Origin: Pseudoscleropodium purum
Lineage: Eukaryota > Streptophyta > Bryopsida > Hypnales > Brachytheciaceae
Direction of reading: 5' to 3'
Length of the DNA: 64,000 nucleotides
Assembly: GCA_963969395.1 (NCBI GenBank)
Contig: OZ017797.1
Span: 16,120,001 to 16,184,000, forward strand
The position numbers were made by a program, and so were the translations under genes. How positions within the stretch are numbered: position 1 is the stretch's first letter; each line of letters starts with the position of its first letter. A model generated the notes under the pieces. The model saw nothing but the letters and a program-made list of their open reading frames with translations, was not told where the DNA came from and did not search any database. Shown in pieces: positions 25,435-36,734 of the stretch.

Positions 25435-27903
25435 CACGTATATATAACCACGTATAAGGTGTTTGCATCAAGTTTGTTCCTAGCCTCTTGATTGTAAGAA
25501 CAGAAGATACCTCTCAACTACCTGACAGTTCCAGAGCATATGCATACCTGGCCCTAGCATGGAAGTTAATTTCCAACAAGTTTTACAAACTGAAGAGACA
25601 GTAGCTTGATTGTAAGCTTCCATTACACGTATGGATTCACCAGAAGCCCACATTTCGAGTTCGGGCAGATCAGAAGCAGACTGGACCTTGTCTCCCTCCT
25701 GGCCCGAATCCCCAGATACCGGTTGGCTGTTACGAAAACAGAACTCCCTTCAGTTCATGCATGGCTTCATCAGTGCCTATTGATTGATGAAATTAAATAT
25801 AGACTAGCTTTCCGTTTGTCAAAGCTGGTTATGGCTCCACAAGTCCCCATATGCAAGCTCAGTCCAACCACTGGTTGCAGTCTCCAAGATGGCTTTAGGT
25901 TTGTCCGTATCGACTCCTGCGCTGCCTCGCTTTTTTCTCTGCTTGTCCAGCTATCCTCCTAGAATTATTGGTCAAATCGATTTTTTAATAGGCTTGCAGA
26001 GGTGTCACTTTGATCTTGGTCGCTCTTTGGAACCTTCAAAGGCCTGGCTAGATTCTTTCCCTCCTGAGCAGCCATCCCAGCTTTTTAATTTCGGCCACTA
26101 CAAAATTGTCAAAATCAAATTCGAAATGAACAGCAAAATCAACTTCCAATGACAGTTACCAGGGATTCATTACACTGGATGTACGTCTACTGAGAGCACT
26201 GATATCATTCTGTGATACCAAGTGAAAACTCAGTGTTGCTAGCACTGGCAGCGCATATTCTACCTTTCCACTTTATTTTTCTTCCCAGATTTGTGTGATC
26301 AAACTCCTCTCTGCAAGAGACAAACGGATTGCAGTTTTCAAAACAACTGAAGACCCACGTGCATCAATACAATATTGTAACACTCCTTAATGTTGTTCAA
26401 CTAGTTCTATTACGGATTTTGCTGTAGTAGACATTGGCACATGGCACGCATTTGAGGTTTTCAAACCTTGATTAAGTCTTCACTAAGGGGAAGATTTGTC
26501 TTCCTACGTTTTAAGAGTACAAGGGTTGCCATAACTTAATAACCACTATTATCTTTACTACCTTACGTATTGGAGTACCTAGTAAAGTAAGTCAAAAATT
26601 CATCTGTGATCCATCTCATCCTGCTTTGACCTTTTTACCTACAAATATGCGTAAAAGTACATTTGCAATCACGAGATAAAAAGAGTCGAGTGAGATTATC
26701 ACTGGTTGCTTTTAGAGAAAAGGATTACTTTCCACCCACAGATTGATGGTCAAATCCCGAAAAAGGGTTGAAATATCGATAACCCACTAGAATCTAGCTG
26801 AGCACAGAGATGTGTAAAGCAAGTGAAACCAAGGATTGTGTGAGATTAATGAATGATTGGGCTGGGTAATTAACTAGAAACCTGTGCCCACCCCAGCTAG
26901 CCTGAATTGTGCATTACGCAACCTCAAAGCAATGAAGCTTGGCATTCAAAGTAAAGCAAACAACGGGAATTCGGGCGGCTTTGTCAAAGCCCTAAAGTCG
27001 GCTGCGAATTAGCCAACACTGACAGGAAGATAATAATCAAACTTGCAAGAATTGAAGCCCCCAAACAGGGAGCCATTCCAGGTCAGAGACTGCGGCGTCG
27101 ACATGGCTAACCCCTGACCGTGCCTCTTGCATCCATTCCCAGCCAATTAATGAAGTGACCTACACAATTATCGGTCTAGTTAAGTTGCGATGTCTAGCTA
27201 GTCTCAGCGAGCGCATTGCAAGATTGGCGGAGATCACTATCTGTAGACCGAATATACGATTAATAATTTGTTAGAATGACGTGTTTCAGAAAGCCAAATT
27301 TGCGATTATCAAGGGGTAACTAGCTAGGACTTGTCTAGATCTAAGGTTTCAGTCGCTCAGTCCAGCAATTGAAACTGTGCCAATTTCACTGAATTCCGCA
27401 ATTTGGAAGTTGACCAGCATGTCTAGAACCTTCCAATGCAGGTGTACATGCAGACACAACTATGCAGGCTCGATCACTAGCTAGCTAGCTAGCAGGGTAG
27501 CTCTCCCTTCGATTTCTTGCTCTCGATTAATTGAAGGAGTCAAGCGAAGCTGGTTCTAGTGATCAGTTTGATCGAAAGGTCGGTGCCTGTACGTCGATGA
27601 TTGGAATAATAAACAATTAATAAAGAAGTAAGCAAGGCGGCTTGGATCTGAACATTCTTCTTGCGCACAGGAAAAGTAAATGCCCAATGGCGAAAAGCGA
27701 GCTAGACGTGTATGGGAAAACACACCTAGGATGCCCTGTGTACGTGGTAACAGGCCGGTTTAGGATTTCAGGGACAAATCTCGGGAAAATTCTACATATC
27801 TAGGTCCTGTTAATTCGAACATTCAAATTCCCTGAGGTCCGACTTTCCCCACTTCCCCTACTAGGTTGAGCAAATTAAACTAGTGTTGCAAATCGATCTC
27901 CTG

Positions 27904-27924
27904 TGATCGATATCATATCGATCA
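27904..27924. repeat. Perfect palindrome with 10-bp arms
   Basis: The arms TGATCGATAT and ATATCGATCA flank a single C. It lies in a GATC/ATCGAT-rich 100 bp. Confidence 0.7.
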
Positions 27925-28399
27925 GGGGAAGGGGTGATCGATTTTCACAAACGGGTGACGGGGTCTGAAATCGATCGACGTGAGCTAGCTAACGTTTATG
28001 GACTCTGATGACTGCCATTGAATATACTGGAATATATCTTAGAAGACTGGTGCAAGCTAGTGCTCATTCAAAGGCTGGGAGGGGAAAGAGAAAAAGTCTG
28101 CCGCCTGCAGTTGCTTGTGTTGGGAGGAGGAATCTTTCATCGAATGTACACCCCAGCCGCAGACTGAGTCCTGGCAGACAAGTTAACCTGGTGTCGGTAG
28201 GTAGCTGACTTCGGGAAAAGGCCGGTGACGACCAGCCGCCGCGTGCAGACATTAACCCTTCCAAGTTCAGTTCCTGTTTGGTCAAACTTCATTAGTTTTC
28301 TACATGAAAACACACCTTTCTCAGTGTACAATTTGAAATATCTCTTCTGTTAGTTCTGTTCTGTAGTACTCTGTATTATTTATCAAAAAATTTACCTTC

Positions 28400-30045
28400 A
28401 GTTTTTTCATCACTAAAAAACATTAAAATGAAATTTATATGACTTTATAAAAGAAATTTCTTTGAAGAAATTTTAGTAATTACAAAAATATTTAAAGTAG
28501 TATGAAATTTTTAGCAAAATTGATGATGGTAGTGGCAAACATCATGTCATCATGGTATAATTGGTGTTTTCCTTGAGTTCACACCAAGAACAAACATGTT
28601 TTTTGTTAGACAAGTTCAAACTAAGTGATATCTTTTAAGCTCTAAAAATACTACCTTCAAAGTGTCACAAAAATTATAATTTTAAATCATTTTGAAAAAA
28701 TAGATGTGAAAAGAAAAAAAATGTTTGGAGCTACATTTTCTTAGCTAAGCTTGAAACCATTTTAAATCAAGAACTATGTAAAAATTAAGGTTGAATTTCA
28801 AAATGCGTCTTGGGCTTGCAATGTCTTTTAACCACTAATGATTTAAGGAGAATGTACTTTCAAAATAGGCTAAAACTACCAAGTACTTGAGCAAATGTTT
28901 TGCTCATTTTTTATTGAGATAATTTTCAATGTTAACATATTAAGATCTTAAAGTTCACATTGAAAGCAAGCACCTCAAATAAATTTAGATGATTTCAGAA
29001 CACAATTTAGGAAATATATAAGTTTTAAGTTTTATTTTGGTCAATGGAAATACAAGATAGCATATTTTGAAGGAGTATATCTTTGTGAGAATACTTGAAA
29101 ATGATGCATTTCATCTTTAGTAAGAGATAAGATTGTTGAAAAGGTACATGTAAAATTTCACAACATTCTAACTATTTTTCAATTTATGGTGGAGCTTGCA
29201 ATGCACAATGTAAATGGTCATTGAAATGAGAGTATTGTTTGTAAGATAAACAAGAATAAGGACACTTGTCTTCTCCTTGAGCTCCTTAGACCTACTTTTT
29301 TGACATGGATTTGACCTTTTGAAGTGGACAAGATCAAATTGATTGGCTGACTTTTTAATCTAAGCCTAAACCAAACCCAAATAAATGAGCTATAAACTGT
29401 AGTAATTAAATTTTGAAAAATTCCACAAGGCAAAGTTTAACTTTGAATTTGATGAAACTACCACCATTGAATTTATAGCATAGTCTATTTTCTAGAAATT
29501 ATTTTTATTTTAAAAATTAGTAACTCAAAAAGAAGGACAACTACTAGAAAATGGTTGCTTAGGTCATTAGACGTTAAATCATACCTTTGTATAACTTGGT
29601 ATTTTTCTTATGTATTGCTATAAATCAAAATTTGAACTTCAATTCTTTTATATTAAAAACATTAAATTGAAACTTATAGTTTTATACAATTCTTAGAAGT
29701 AATTTATTTGTAAGAAATCATATTAATTTTTTTAAATGATTAAAATAGTATGAAGTTTTAAGAAAAATTGTAGATAATAAGATAAACATCATGGCATAAT
29801 TGGTGTTTTCTTGGAGCTCACACTAAGAGAAATTTGTTTAACAAGTTCAAAGGTGGTGCATTTCAAGTTTTCAAGATGCTACCGTCAAAATGTCACAAAA
29901 ATTATAATTTTAATAGTTTTAGAAAAAAATATAAAGAACTAAAAATAGATTATTAGAGCTACATTTTTTAAGTGAAGCTATGAGACATTAAAAATCAAGA
30001 ACTATGTAAAATTGAGGTTTGGCCTTGAAACTAAGCCCCTTAGGT
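28400..30045. repeat. Two direct copies of an AT-rich repeat about 1.2 kb apart
   Basis: About 28400-28820 and 29640-30045 are collinear and diverged, sharing TAATTGGTGTTTTC, GTCACAAAAATTATAATTTTA and GAGCTACATTTT. Part of the same repeat occurs inverted at about 12840-12960. Non-coding as far as I can see; probably a dispersed element rather than a simple local duplication. Confidence 0.7.
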
Positions 30046-33000
30046 GCGAGTGTTTGTCCTCTCAAAGCATCTTTAGGTAGTTGCAAGAAAGACCTCTCAT
30101 TTATTTGTAGCATTTGGCATTCTAGGGCTGATTTTTTGGAAAAGACTTTATAATTAGAAAAACAATTCTTAAAAAATATAAAAATGTATTTAGAGTATGC
30201 ATCTTTAAAAGAAAGGTACCTCATAAAGGAAAAGTGTAAAAAAATTCTCTAACTAGAAGAACTAGAAAAGTGCAAAATATCATGAAAATAGATGTTTTGA
30301 AATTTTAATTTGTAAAAAATAGAAAAATAAGTTAAAAAACAACTAAAAACTAACAATTTGGGAGAACTATATGATGAAGGGATTTCACCAAAAGAACAAT
30401 CTTATTACCATTTTTATTGTTCAAAAAGACATACACAAGGGGCCCCTATTTGCACACATGTGGATGACAAAAAATAGTGTTTTTTTAGATGCCCCTTTGT
30501 AGTCTGCCTACCTAGTGTGGGAATAGACCACAAAATTTTTAGTTTTGAATCATTTAAAAAGGGTACACCATAGTTTCAAAAAACCCTAAGTTGCAAAATG
30601 TGACAAATTAGCTAAATTGGAATTTAATTATAAAAAGTTTTATTTTTAATTCTGAAAAATATTTTTGTCTTACAACCAAGTTAGTCATCTTCAATAAAAA
30701 TTTCAACTACATTGGTTTGATTCTCCAAAAGTTATGGTTGGTTTAAACTCCATAATTCCATTTGTGATGCAAAATAGTACAAATCTTTCTTGCAACTACC
30801 CCTTGTTCTGAAACTGGCTACTAATATAGAAGTACATTTTACTTTCTTCAATGTACCAAAAGTGTGCATTTCATGAGTTGGTTTCTTTCAGTAATTACTT
30901 CATTTCAACTTCAAAAATTCGGAACTAATTCTATGAAGATCCAAAAAATATGAAATGACTTGGGTTAATAGATGCCAATCAGTCCATTTTTCTTCCTAGG
31001 AAATTGTTTCAAGGACTTCCAAATTGGCTTCCCCCCAAATGCAATCAGCTCTTGGAAGGTCGCTTTAAGCAGACTACCTGAAAGAGTCACCGAAACTGCC
31101 TTCAGTTGCACACAGTTTTCCAAAGGCAAAACAAATTAAATTAGCAAACTGCAGTGGGAAAACGTCATCACTTGCATAACCTTCGACACCGTCAGTTACT
31201 TCACCGACGTCATCATCCAACATTTCTTACGGGTCTTTCTCTCCTTGGACCGGCTCGGCCGGGCCGCCGGGGTCACTCCGGCATTGACAGAATCAATTCA
31301 ACAGAGAAATTATGGGCAGCGTTTATTTTCTGGCGAAGTTTTGCCAACAACTGACTTGCCTTTGCTTTGAAATCGGCGACTCCTCTAAGTTAGGCTCGAA
31401 AAAAAGAGGGAACAAGAGGATGGAGTTGTCAATGTTATTAAAATTAGGTGAGGCACATTCAGGCGTTTTCAGAGGACCTTTTTATTAGCAGAATCTGTCT
31501 CAAGTGTCTATTCTGCCTCAAGGGCCAATTTTGCTTTATATTACATACGTTATATATGCAACCACAAATGTGCCTTTACCCAATTTTAATGCTTGAGAAA
31601 GGGTTGGTCATGGTTGATTCAACCTACTGCGCAGTCATAGGGCTTGCCACATGACCGCTTACAAGGCAGAATTGACCATGGCCAACCTTTTCTCTAGAAC
31701 AATATTTGCAACAAATTTTACATGAAGATTTGCATGAATTTTACTAATTCTAAATATTGTTATGGATGAAAGTATAAAAGTGATATAAGTCATGGATGGA
31801 TGCATAGAAATGAATGTTTTTTTTTTCACCTACCTACATTGAGGGCAGTATTTTCTTTATGCATGATTTTTTGACAATTGACTACAATCCATTGCAAACA
31901 CGTTGGCTCTTTTTTGTAAAGGAATTATTTATTTTGGGGTGAAAAAAGCTAGATTACTAATGGAATTCAACACAAATTGCCAAATTATCACCTTGGGTAT
32001 CACCTCATTTAGATATAGGAATCACATGAGTATAACCCAAGTATCACATGAGTATCACCCAAGTGTCACATGAGTATTGAAGAAACAGCTGACTTCTTCA
32101 CCAAAATGATAGAAAAAAAAAAATACACTACCTGATTGACAGTGCTTGTCGAGCAACCAACTAAAACTCCAAAAAGAACACTGATTATGTGCGTGGCTGT
32201 TGGAAATGGGGAGACACTTGATTAACTTACAGGGTCACAGCGGCTACGCCTTCGCTGGGCCCTGACCTACCTACTGGTTGTTTGAACCTCTGGCTGTGGC
32301 TCCGCCTGTTTCTGTTCGATTTTCAATTTGTGAAAATGGACACTTGTTGCACAGTTAGTTAATTTTGAGTTCTCAGATAGAATAATGGAAGAAAAACTCA
32401 AACAACCCCACCGACTTCTCAAACTGCAGGTGTGAACTGTGATCGAAGGGGAAGATGATGACAGTGTAACTTAGACGGAGTCAAAGTTAAGAGGCTTGGC
32501 GGAACGGCACGAAGCTGGCTGCATGCTGAGTGAAAATGATCTGCACAGTACAGTACATGCAATACAGCAGATGTTTGGTAACGTGGCTTCGTGACTGATC
32601 GAGCGGTGTCGCGGTGACATGATGTTTCACGTGCCCTCCCGGACTCCGTCACCTCATGTCAAGAGCTACAACAGGATACACGTTTCACAGGGGACTGACT
32701 GCTTTAGCTAGCAGAGCAGTAAGTCAGTACTCTTCCAACTTCAGAGCAGACAATCTCTTTTGTTTTGCCGTTGTTAGTGTACTCGAGAGCCGGCAGCTAC
32801 CTGCCACGCACAGGACGCTGCCTGCTCTCAAGCGTTCAAAGCAAGACATGGCAGGCAAAATCAGTACCTCGATGGCAGAATCGCCACTTCACTCTCTCAT
32901 TGCAGATTTTGCACTCTAACGAGAATGTGGAAAAGACAGAATAGGCTTTTCTTGCTTTTAACTAACCTCGTAATGTTGGAGCAGACACTAACTGAGTGTG

Positions 33001-33377
33001 CAATGGATGATATAGAATCTTTCTGTGAGATCAGTAGAAGTGCATTGAATGATGCTCATCCTTGGAATTTTGTGTAGGAAGGGGAGGTCTTGCACAATAG
33101 TTTGACCTCCAATGAGTATTTGTTCTTGGGTTTGTTTGTGCAAGTGATGCACATGGTATCCTAAAAGGATCAGATTTCTGTGGTCACCAACCTAATGTTC
33201 TAGGGTTATTGAAGTAGGTTACTATAAAACCAATGATGATCCAATTTTGTCAAAATCTAGGAGGGCATGACACTGTGGAATGTCAATCCAAGATTGTTGA
33301 CTATTCTAAGACATTTCAACAATAAGATCTCTTAGACAATCTTCTAAAGGAATTTCTACAATAGGGTTATAGAGATA
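30046..33377. other. Intergenic, AT-rich then more complex, no supported gene
   Basis: 30.0-30.9 kb is AT-rich. 30.9-32.9 kb is more complex, with a G+C-rich patch at 31150-31300 holding an open frame that lacks an ATG (31155-31370). The region at about 33030-33130 resembles 22290-22400. Confidence 0.5.
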
Positions 33378-33477
33378 GTCACACCTTCTCCAAAGATGAA
33401 ATTTTGGTGAAGAATGAAAAGCTCAAGAGAGAAACTTATAGCCAATTAGGAGCGTAAAACCATAAAGAAGGTGTGAC
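33378..33477. mobile_element. Short element with GTCACACCTTCT inverted ends
   Basis: It starts GTCACACCTTCT and ends AGAAGGTGTGAC, exact reverse complements over 12 bp, 100 bp in all. Related ends occur at 35006-35102 and 36193-36306. Too short to code; MITE-like. Confidence 0.6.
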
Positions 33478-35005
33478 ATCCTTTTTTTGTTGTCTAGAAA
33501 AGGAGTGTGGAAAATTAGAAAACTATATTGGATAGAGAATACAAGATGAAGCCACAGAAGGTGCAAGTAGTGCAGAACGCATGGTCAAGGCAAAAATGAG
33601 GCAAACAAGAGTTCAAAGGAATATACATAAATGAAGAAATTTTCTTCACACTCAATATATACCTCTAGAAGCAAAATAATGAACAGAGAGAAAACTTTGC
33701 AAAAACAATATATTCTATAGTGGTGAAGCAATGAAAAGTTTCCACATGCACATTCACTTGAGAATGCATGAATAGTGAGGAAAGTATAACTACCTTTAAT
33801 GAATGCATTCAATTCATTTTGATGAAATTAGGTCAAAATTGGTTTCACAACCACCTATCTAAGAACGACTTGCACTTTTGAATGCACGTATGTAATGGAG
33901 AATTGGATAAATTCATCCATGTCTATACATTCATGTTCAAAATCGTCTAATATCGTCCATTTTCATCCAAATTTTGGTGAATCTAAATTTTTTGGGGGGA
34001 AGAATTTGATAATTTTGTTTGTTTTTCATCCATTTTTCTTGGGTATATAGTAGCTAGTGCCAAAATGAAGTAAGGTTCTTTCAAAAATTTACCAAAATTT
34101 TGAGGGCTAATTTAGAGGTTAGAGCACTTTGCTTCACATATTATTAATGAAATAGATATCAAAACTCTTGAATTGATGCTTTTCTTTGAATTCTATTATG
34201 CTCTAGGGTTTTAAGTAGATATAAGAGAGTAAAAAAAGACCTAATTTGAGCCCTATTCCAACTTTATATGCTCTTGGTATGTTGGTCAACTTCACCTTCA
34301 TCTTCAAATTTTTCAGTCTTGAGATAATTTTGCCAGTTTGGGGTTTTTTCACTTTTGAAATGTCTTCAAACTTGTTGGAGCATATTATTTGCATAAAAAA
34401 ATTTATTCTAATTTTTAATGAGATTTTATCACATTGGGTAATTTTCAAGAATTTTCCATTAAGAAATTTGGTAGTTGACTGTCTGGAAGAATATCTTCTA
34501 ACTATTAAAAAAATTCCAAATTTTTTTGTAGAATGAACCTCCTATAGAATTCTACAAAAGATGTACAAGTTTGTATTCTTACTTTGAGCATTGGATGAAA
34601 GAGAATCAAATCCTAGTATCTCTTTTGATTTCTTGTGAAAGGAAAATCTTTCATATTTAGGGGATTTTTAACAATCTAACTTCACCTCAGAACTCCTAAC
34701 ATGATTCCACCTTAAACCACCATATTTATGTCATAGATGCTCTCTTTTGGTTCATCTTGAGTTTTTTTTAACCTGTAAGCTAACAATTGAGGTTTCTAGT
34801 ACTATTTTGTTGATACAATGGGGAAATTGAAACCTCTCTAGGATTGACTTAGGGTTCTCACATATGTTCCTTCAGACCAATTTAGCCATGTTCTATCACA
34901 TACAAGGCGAGTTTAGCCAATTCAAGAAAATTCTACTAAAGAATGAGTCCTCTCTTCTTAAAGTGAAGAATGGATATGAAGTTCCTCCATTCTCCATTTG
35001 GGATT

Positions 35006-35102
35006 ATCACACCTTCAAGAATGAAACTTTTATAAAAAATGAGAAGGTATGAAGTGAAAAGAGGAGTCAATTAAGAGTCTTTCTCCACAAAGAAAGTGTG
35101 AC
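35006..35102. mobile_element. Related short element with TCACACCTTC ends
   Basis: It begins ATCACACCTTCAAGAATG and ends GAAAGTGTGAC. About 70 bp of it recurs inverted at 36235-36306 (CACCTTCAAGAATGAAAC). Confidence 0.5.
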
Positions 35103-36192
35103 ACCCCTTATTGTGTCATGTGGAAAATGAGATTTACTTGTGATTCACGATCGGCAATGATAAAATAGCGCCATTCACATGATCAGACATAAAAAACTGT
35201 CTCCTCTCAACCTAAAAAAACAAACCGCAATGTGGTGTTGCTCGGCAATGAAGCTCCGGAAACCCAAGCTCTTTCCACCCCTTTGACTAATCAATTAGCT
35301 CCGACTGATTGCGCAATAACTGATCAAATCACTGGAAGCAAGCAAGTAAGCTCGCTCCGGCTGGTTGCAATTGCGAACCGAGGGTTGTTACAATGGTGCA
35401 TGCTAGTAGCCATGTCCACCATAGCAGCACAACGATTGAATGTGGACACAGTCTCTGAAGACCCTAAATTAATCTCTCAATTGCCGCTCTGTTCCCTAGA
35501 TCATCGTTGGAAACCAAACGATGTTGACAACCCCATTTGAATTAATTAATTAATTTGTTCCAGATCATGTTAAAACCTCAGGAACTCTCTACACATTGCC
35601 ACATTGTGCAAATCCACTTGAAAAAAACGGCACAATAAAAAACATCGTGTATACAAAGACTTCGGTACTAAAGCGAGAAAACAAGAAATTTCAGAGCTGT
35701 GGATGCTTCAACAGAGTAGCGAAACGCCTGAATTCTCCCAGACGCAATCATGGCCCAAATCTTACGCTTTTCGAATAAGCACCAAGAAAAGCAAGAGAGC
35801 GAAATCCCGAAGAGCGTACTTATCGTGAAAGAGTGCCGGAAAACGGTTTCAGAGACACAAATGAGTCGCGATCATGGCGACGCAATGCAATTCGCGAAAG
35901 TGGAAACGATTCACCGCCGAAATCATCCAAAAAAATCGAAGACCCAGTAGCAAGAACCAACCCCTAGCTCATCTTGATCAAAATCACGGATCCTACTACC
36001 TTCAGTAAAGCGCAGCTATGCACGCAGCCGCTACCAGCGCAAATGATAAAACTTTCCAGCGACCGGGCTCTCCAGCGGCAACGAGAGGGAAATCGGCAGG
36101 CAGAGTAAAAGCGAAATAAAAATTTTGCACGCAAAAACTTCTTCACGCCCATTCTTCAGAGAGTGCCACATCCTCAGAAGATTGAGAAATGG
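35103..36192. other. CpG-containing intergenic stretch, no supported gene
   Basis: The 35230-36120 segment is less AT-rich than its surroundings and carries three overlapping frames of 60-102 codons on the plus strand. None shows a domain. It could be a promoter or leader of a lost gene, but I cannot support that. Confidence 0.4.
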
Positions 36193-36306
36193 GAAGAAGG
36201 TGTGACAACTCCATTTCGCTCCATTCTCAAAAGGGGTGTAACACCTCTTTTCACTCCATAACTTCTCATTCTTCATAGAAGTTTCATTCTTGAAGGTGTG
36301 ACAACT
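36193..36306. mobile_element. Inverted copy of the TCACACCTTC-ended repeat
   Basis: GAAGGTGTGACAACTCC occurs at both 36195-36211 and near 36294-36309, and the right part is the reverse complement of 35006-35075. Composite or nested structure, non-coding. Confidence 0.45.
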
Positions 36307-36349
36307 CCTAATATCTAAAATTAATATATCTACAAAGGAAATGACTCTG

Positions 36350-36385
36350 GAATGTCGTGCCATTCTTTTGAATGGCACGACATTC
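36350..36385. repeat. Perfect 16-bp hairpin with TTTT loop
   Basis: GAATGTCGTGCCATTC, then TTTT, then its exact reverse complement. It lies about 350 bp downstream of the stop codon of the LRR gene. Confidence 0.85.
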
Positions 36386-36458
36386 GATACATGCTCACAG
36401 AAAAATGTAATATATCACAACCGCAATACAACCGCAATAAGTGCTCAACTTACGCCAA

Positions 36459-36623
36459 TCAATCACATTCTTCAAAAGAAAATGCCCTAATTAGAATCAA
36501 GTATGTAAATATTATTGTCGATCCAAAACACTCTGGTACAACAATCAGTCAAATTCTTCAAAAGAAGATGCCCTGGTAACACTCAGGTATTGACGATCCA
36601 AAACACTCCGGTACACAAACTAT
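36459..36623. repeat. Tandem duplication of about 80 bp
   Basis: Two adjacent units share ATTCTTCAAAAGAA, ATGCCCT and CGATCCAAAACACTC. They lie just downstream of the LRR gene, possibly in its 3' untranslated region. Confidence 0.7.
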
Positions 36624-36734
36624 TCACCGACCATTATTCCACTTCTGCGTACTACTACATCCTACTCTTCTCGGGTGAAAAGACCAGACATAGATATCTG
36701 TAAACCTTAGCTTGAAATCAGGATGTAATACATT

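Larger units (their letters stand above)
23041..28350. other. Higher-complexity intergenic region, no supported gene
   Basis: Base composition is more even than in the flanking AT-rich blocks and words such as CTAG and GATC are frequent. Several open frames of 60-118 codons exist on both strands, but none shows a family motif. A minus-strand open segment at 23196-23393 is the only one with exon-like features. A telomere-like CCCTAAA tract lies at 25418-25434, a (CTAG) run at about 27478-27493 and a palindrome at 27904-27924. No tRNA-like sequence found. Confidence 0.5.

Noticed and set aside
35750..35950. 66-codon frame MAQILRFSNK...
   Set aside because: No homology recognised and no splice or promoter context; a chance frame in a less AT-rich stretch.
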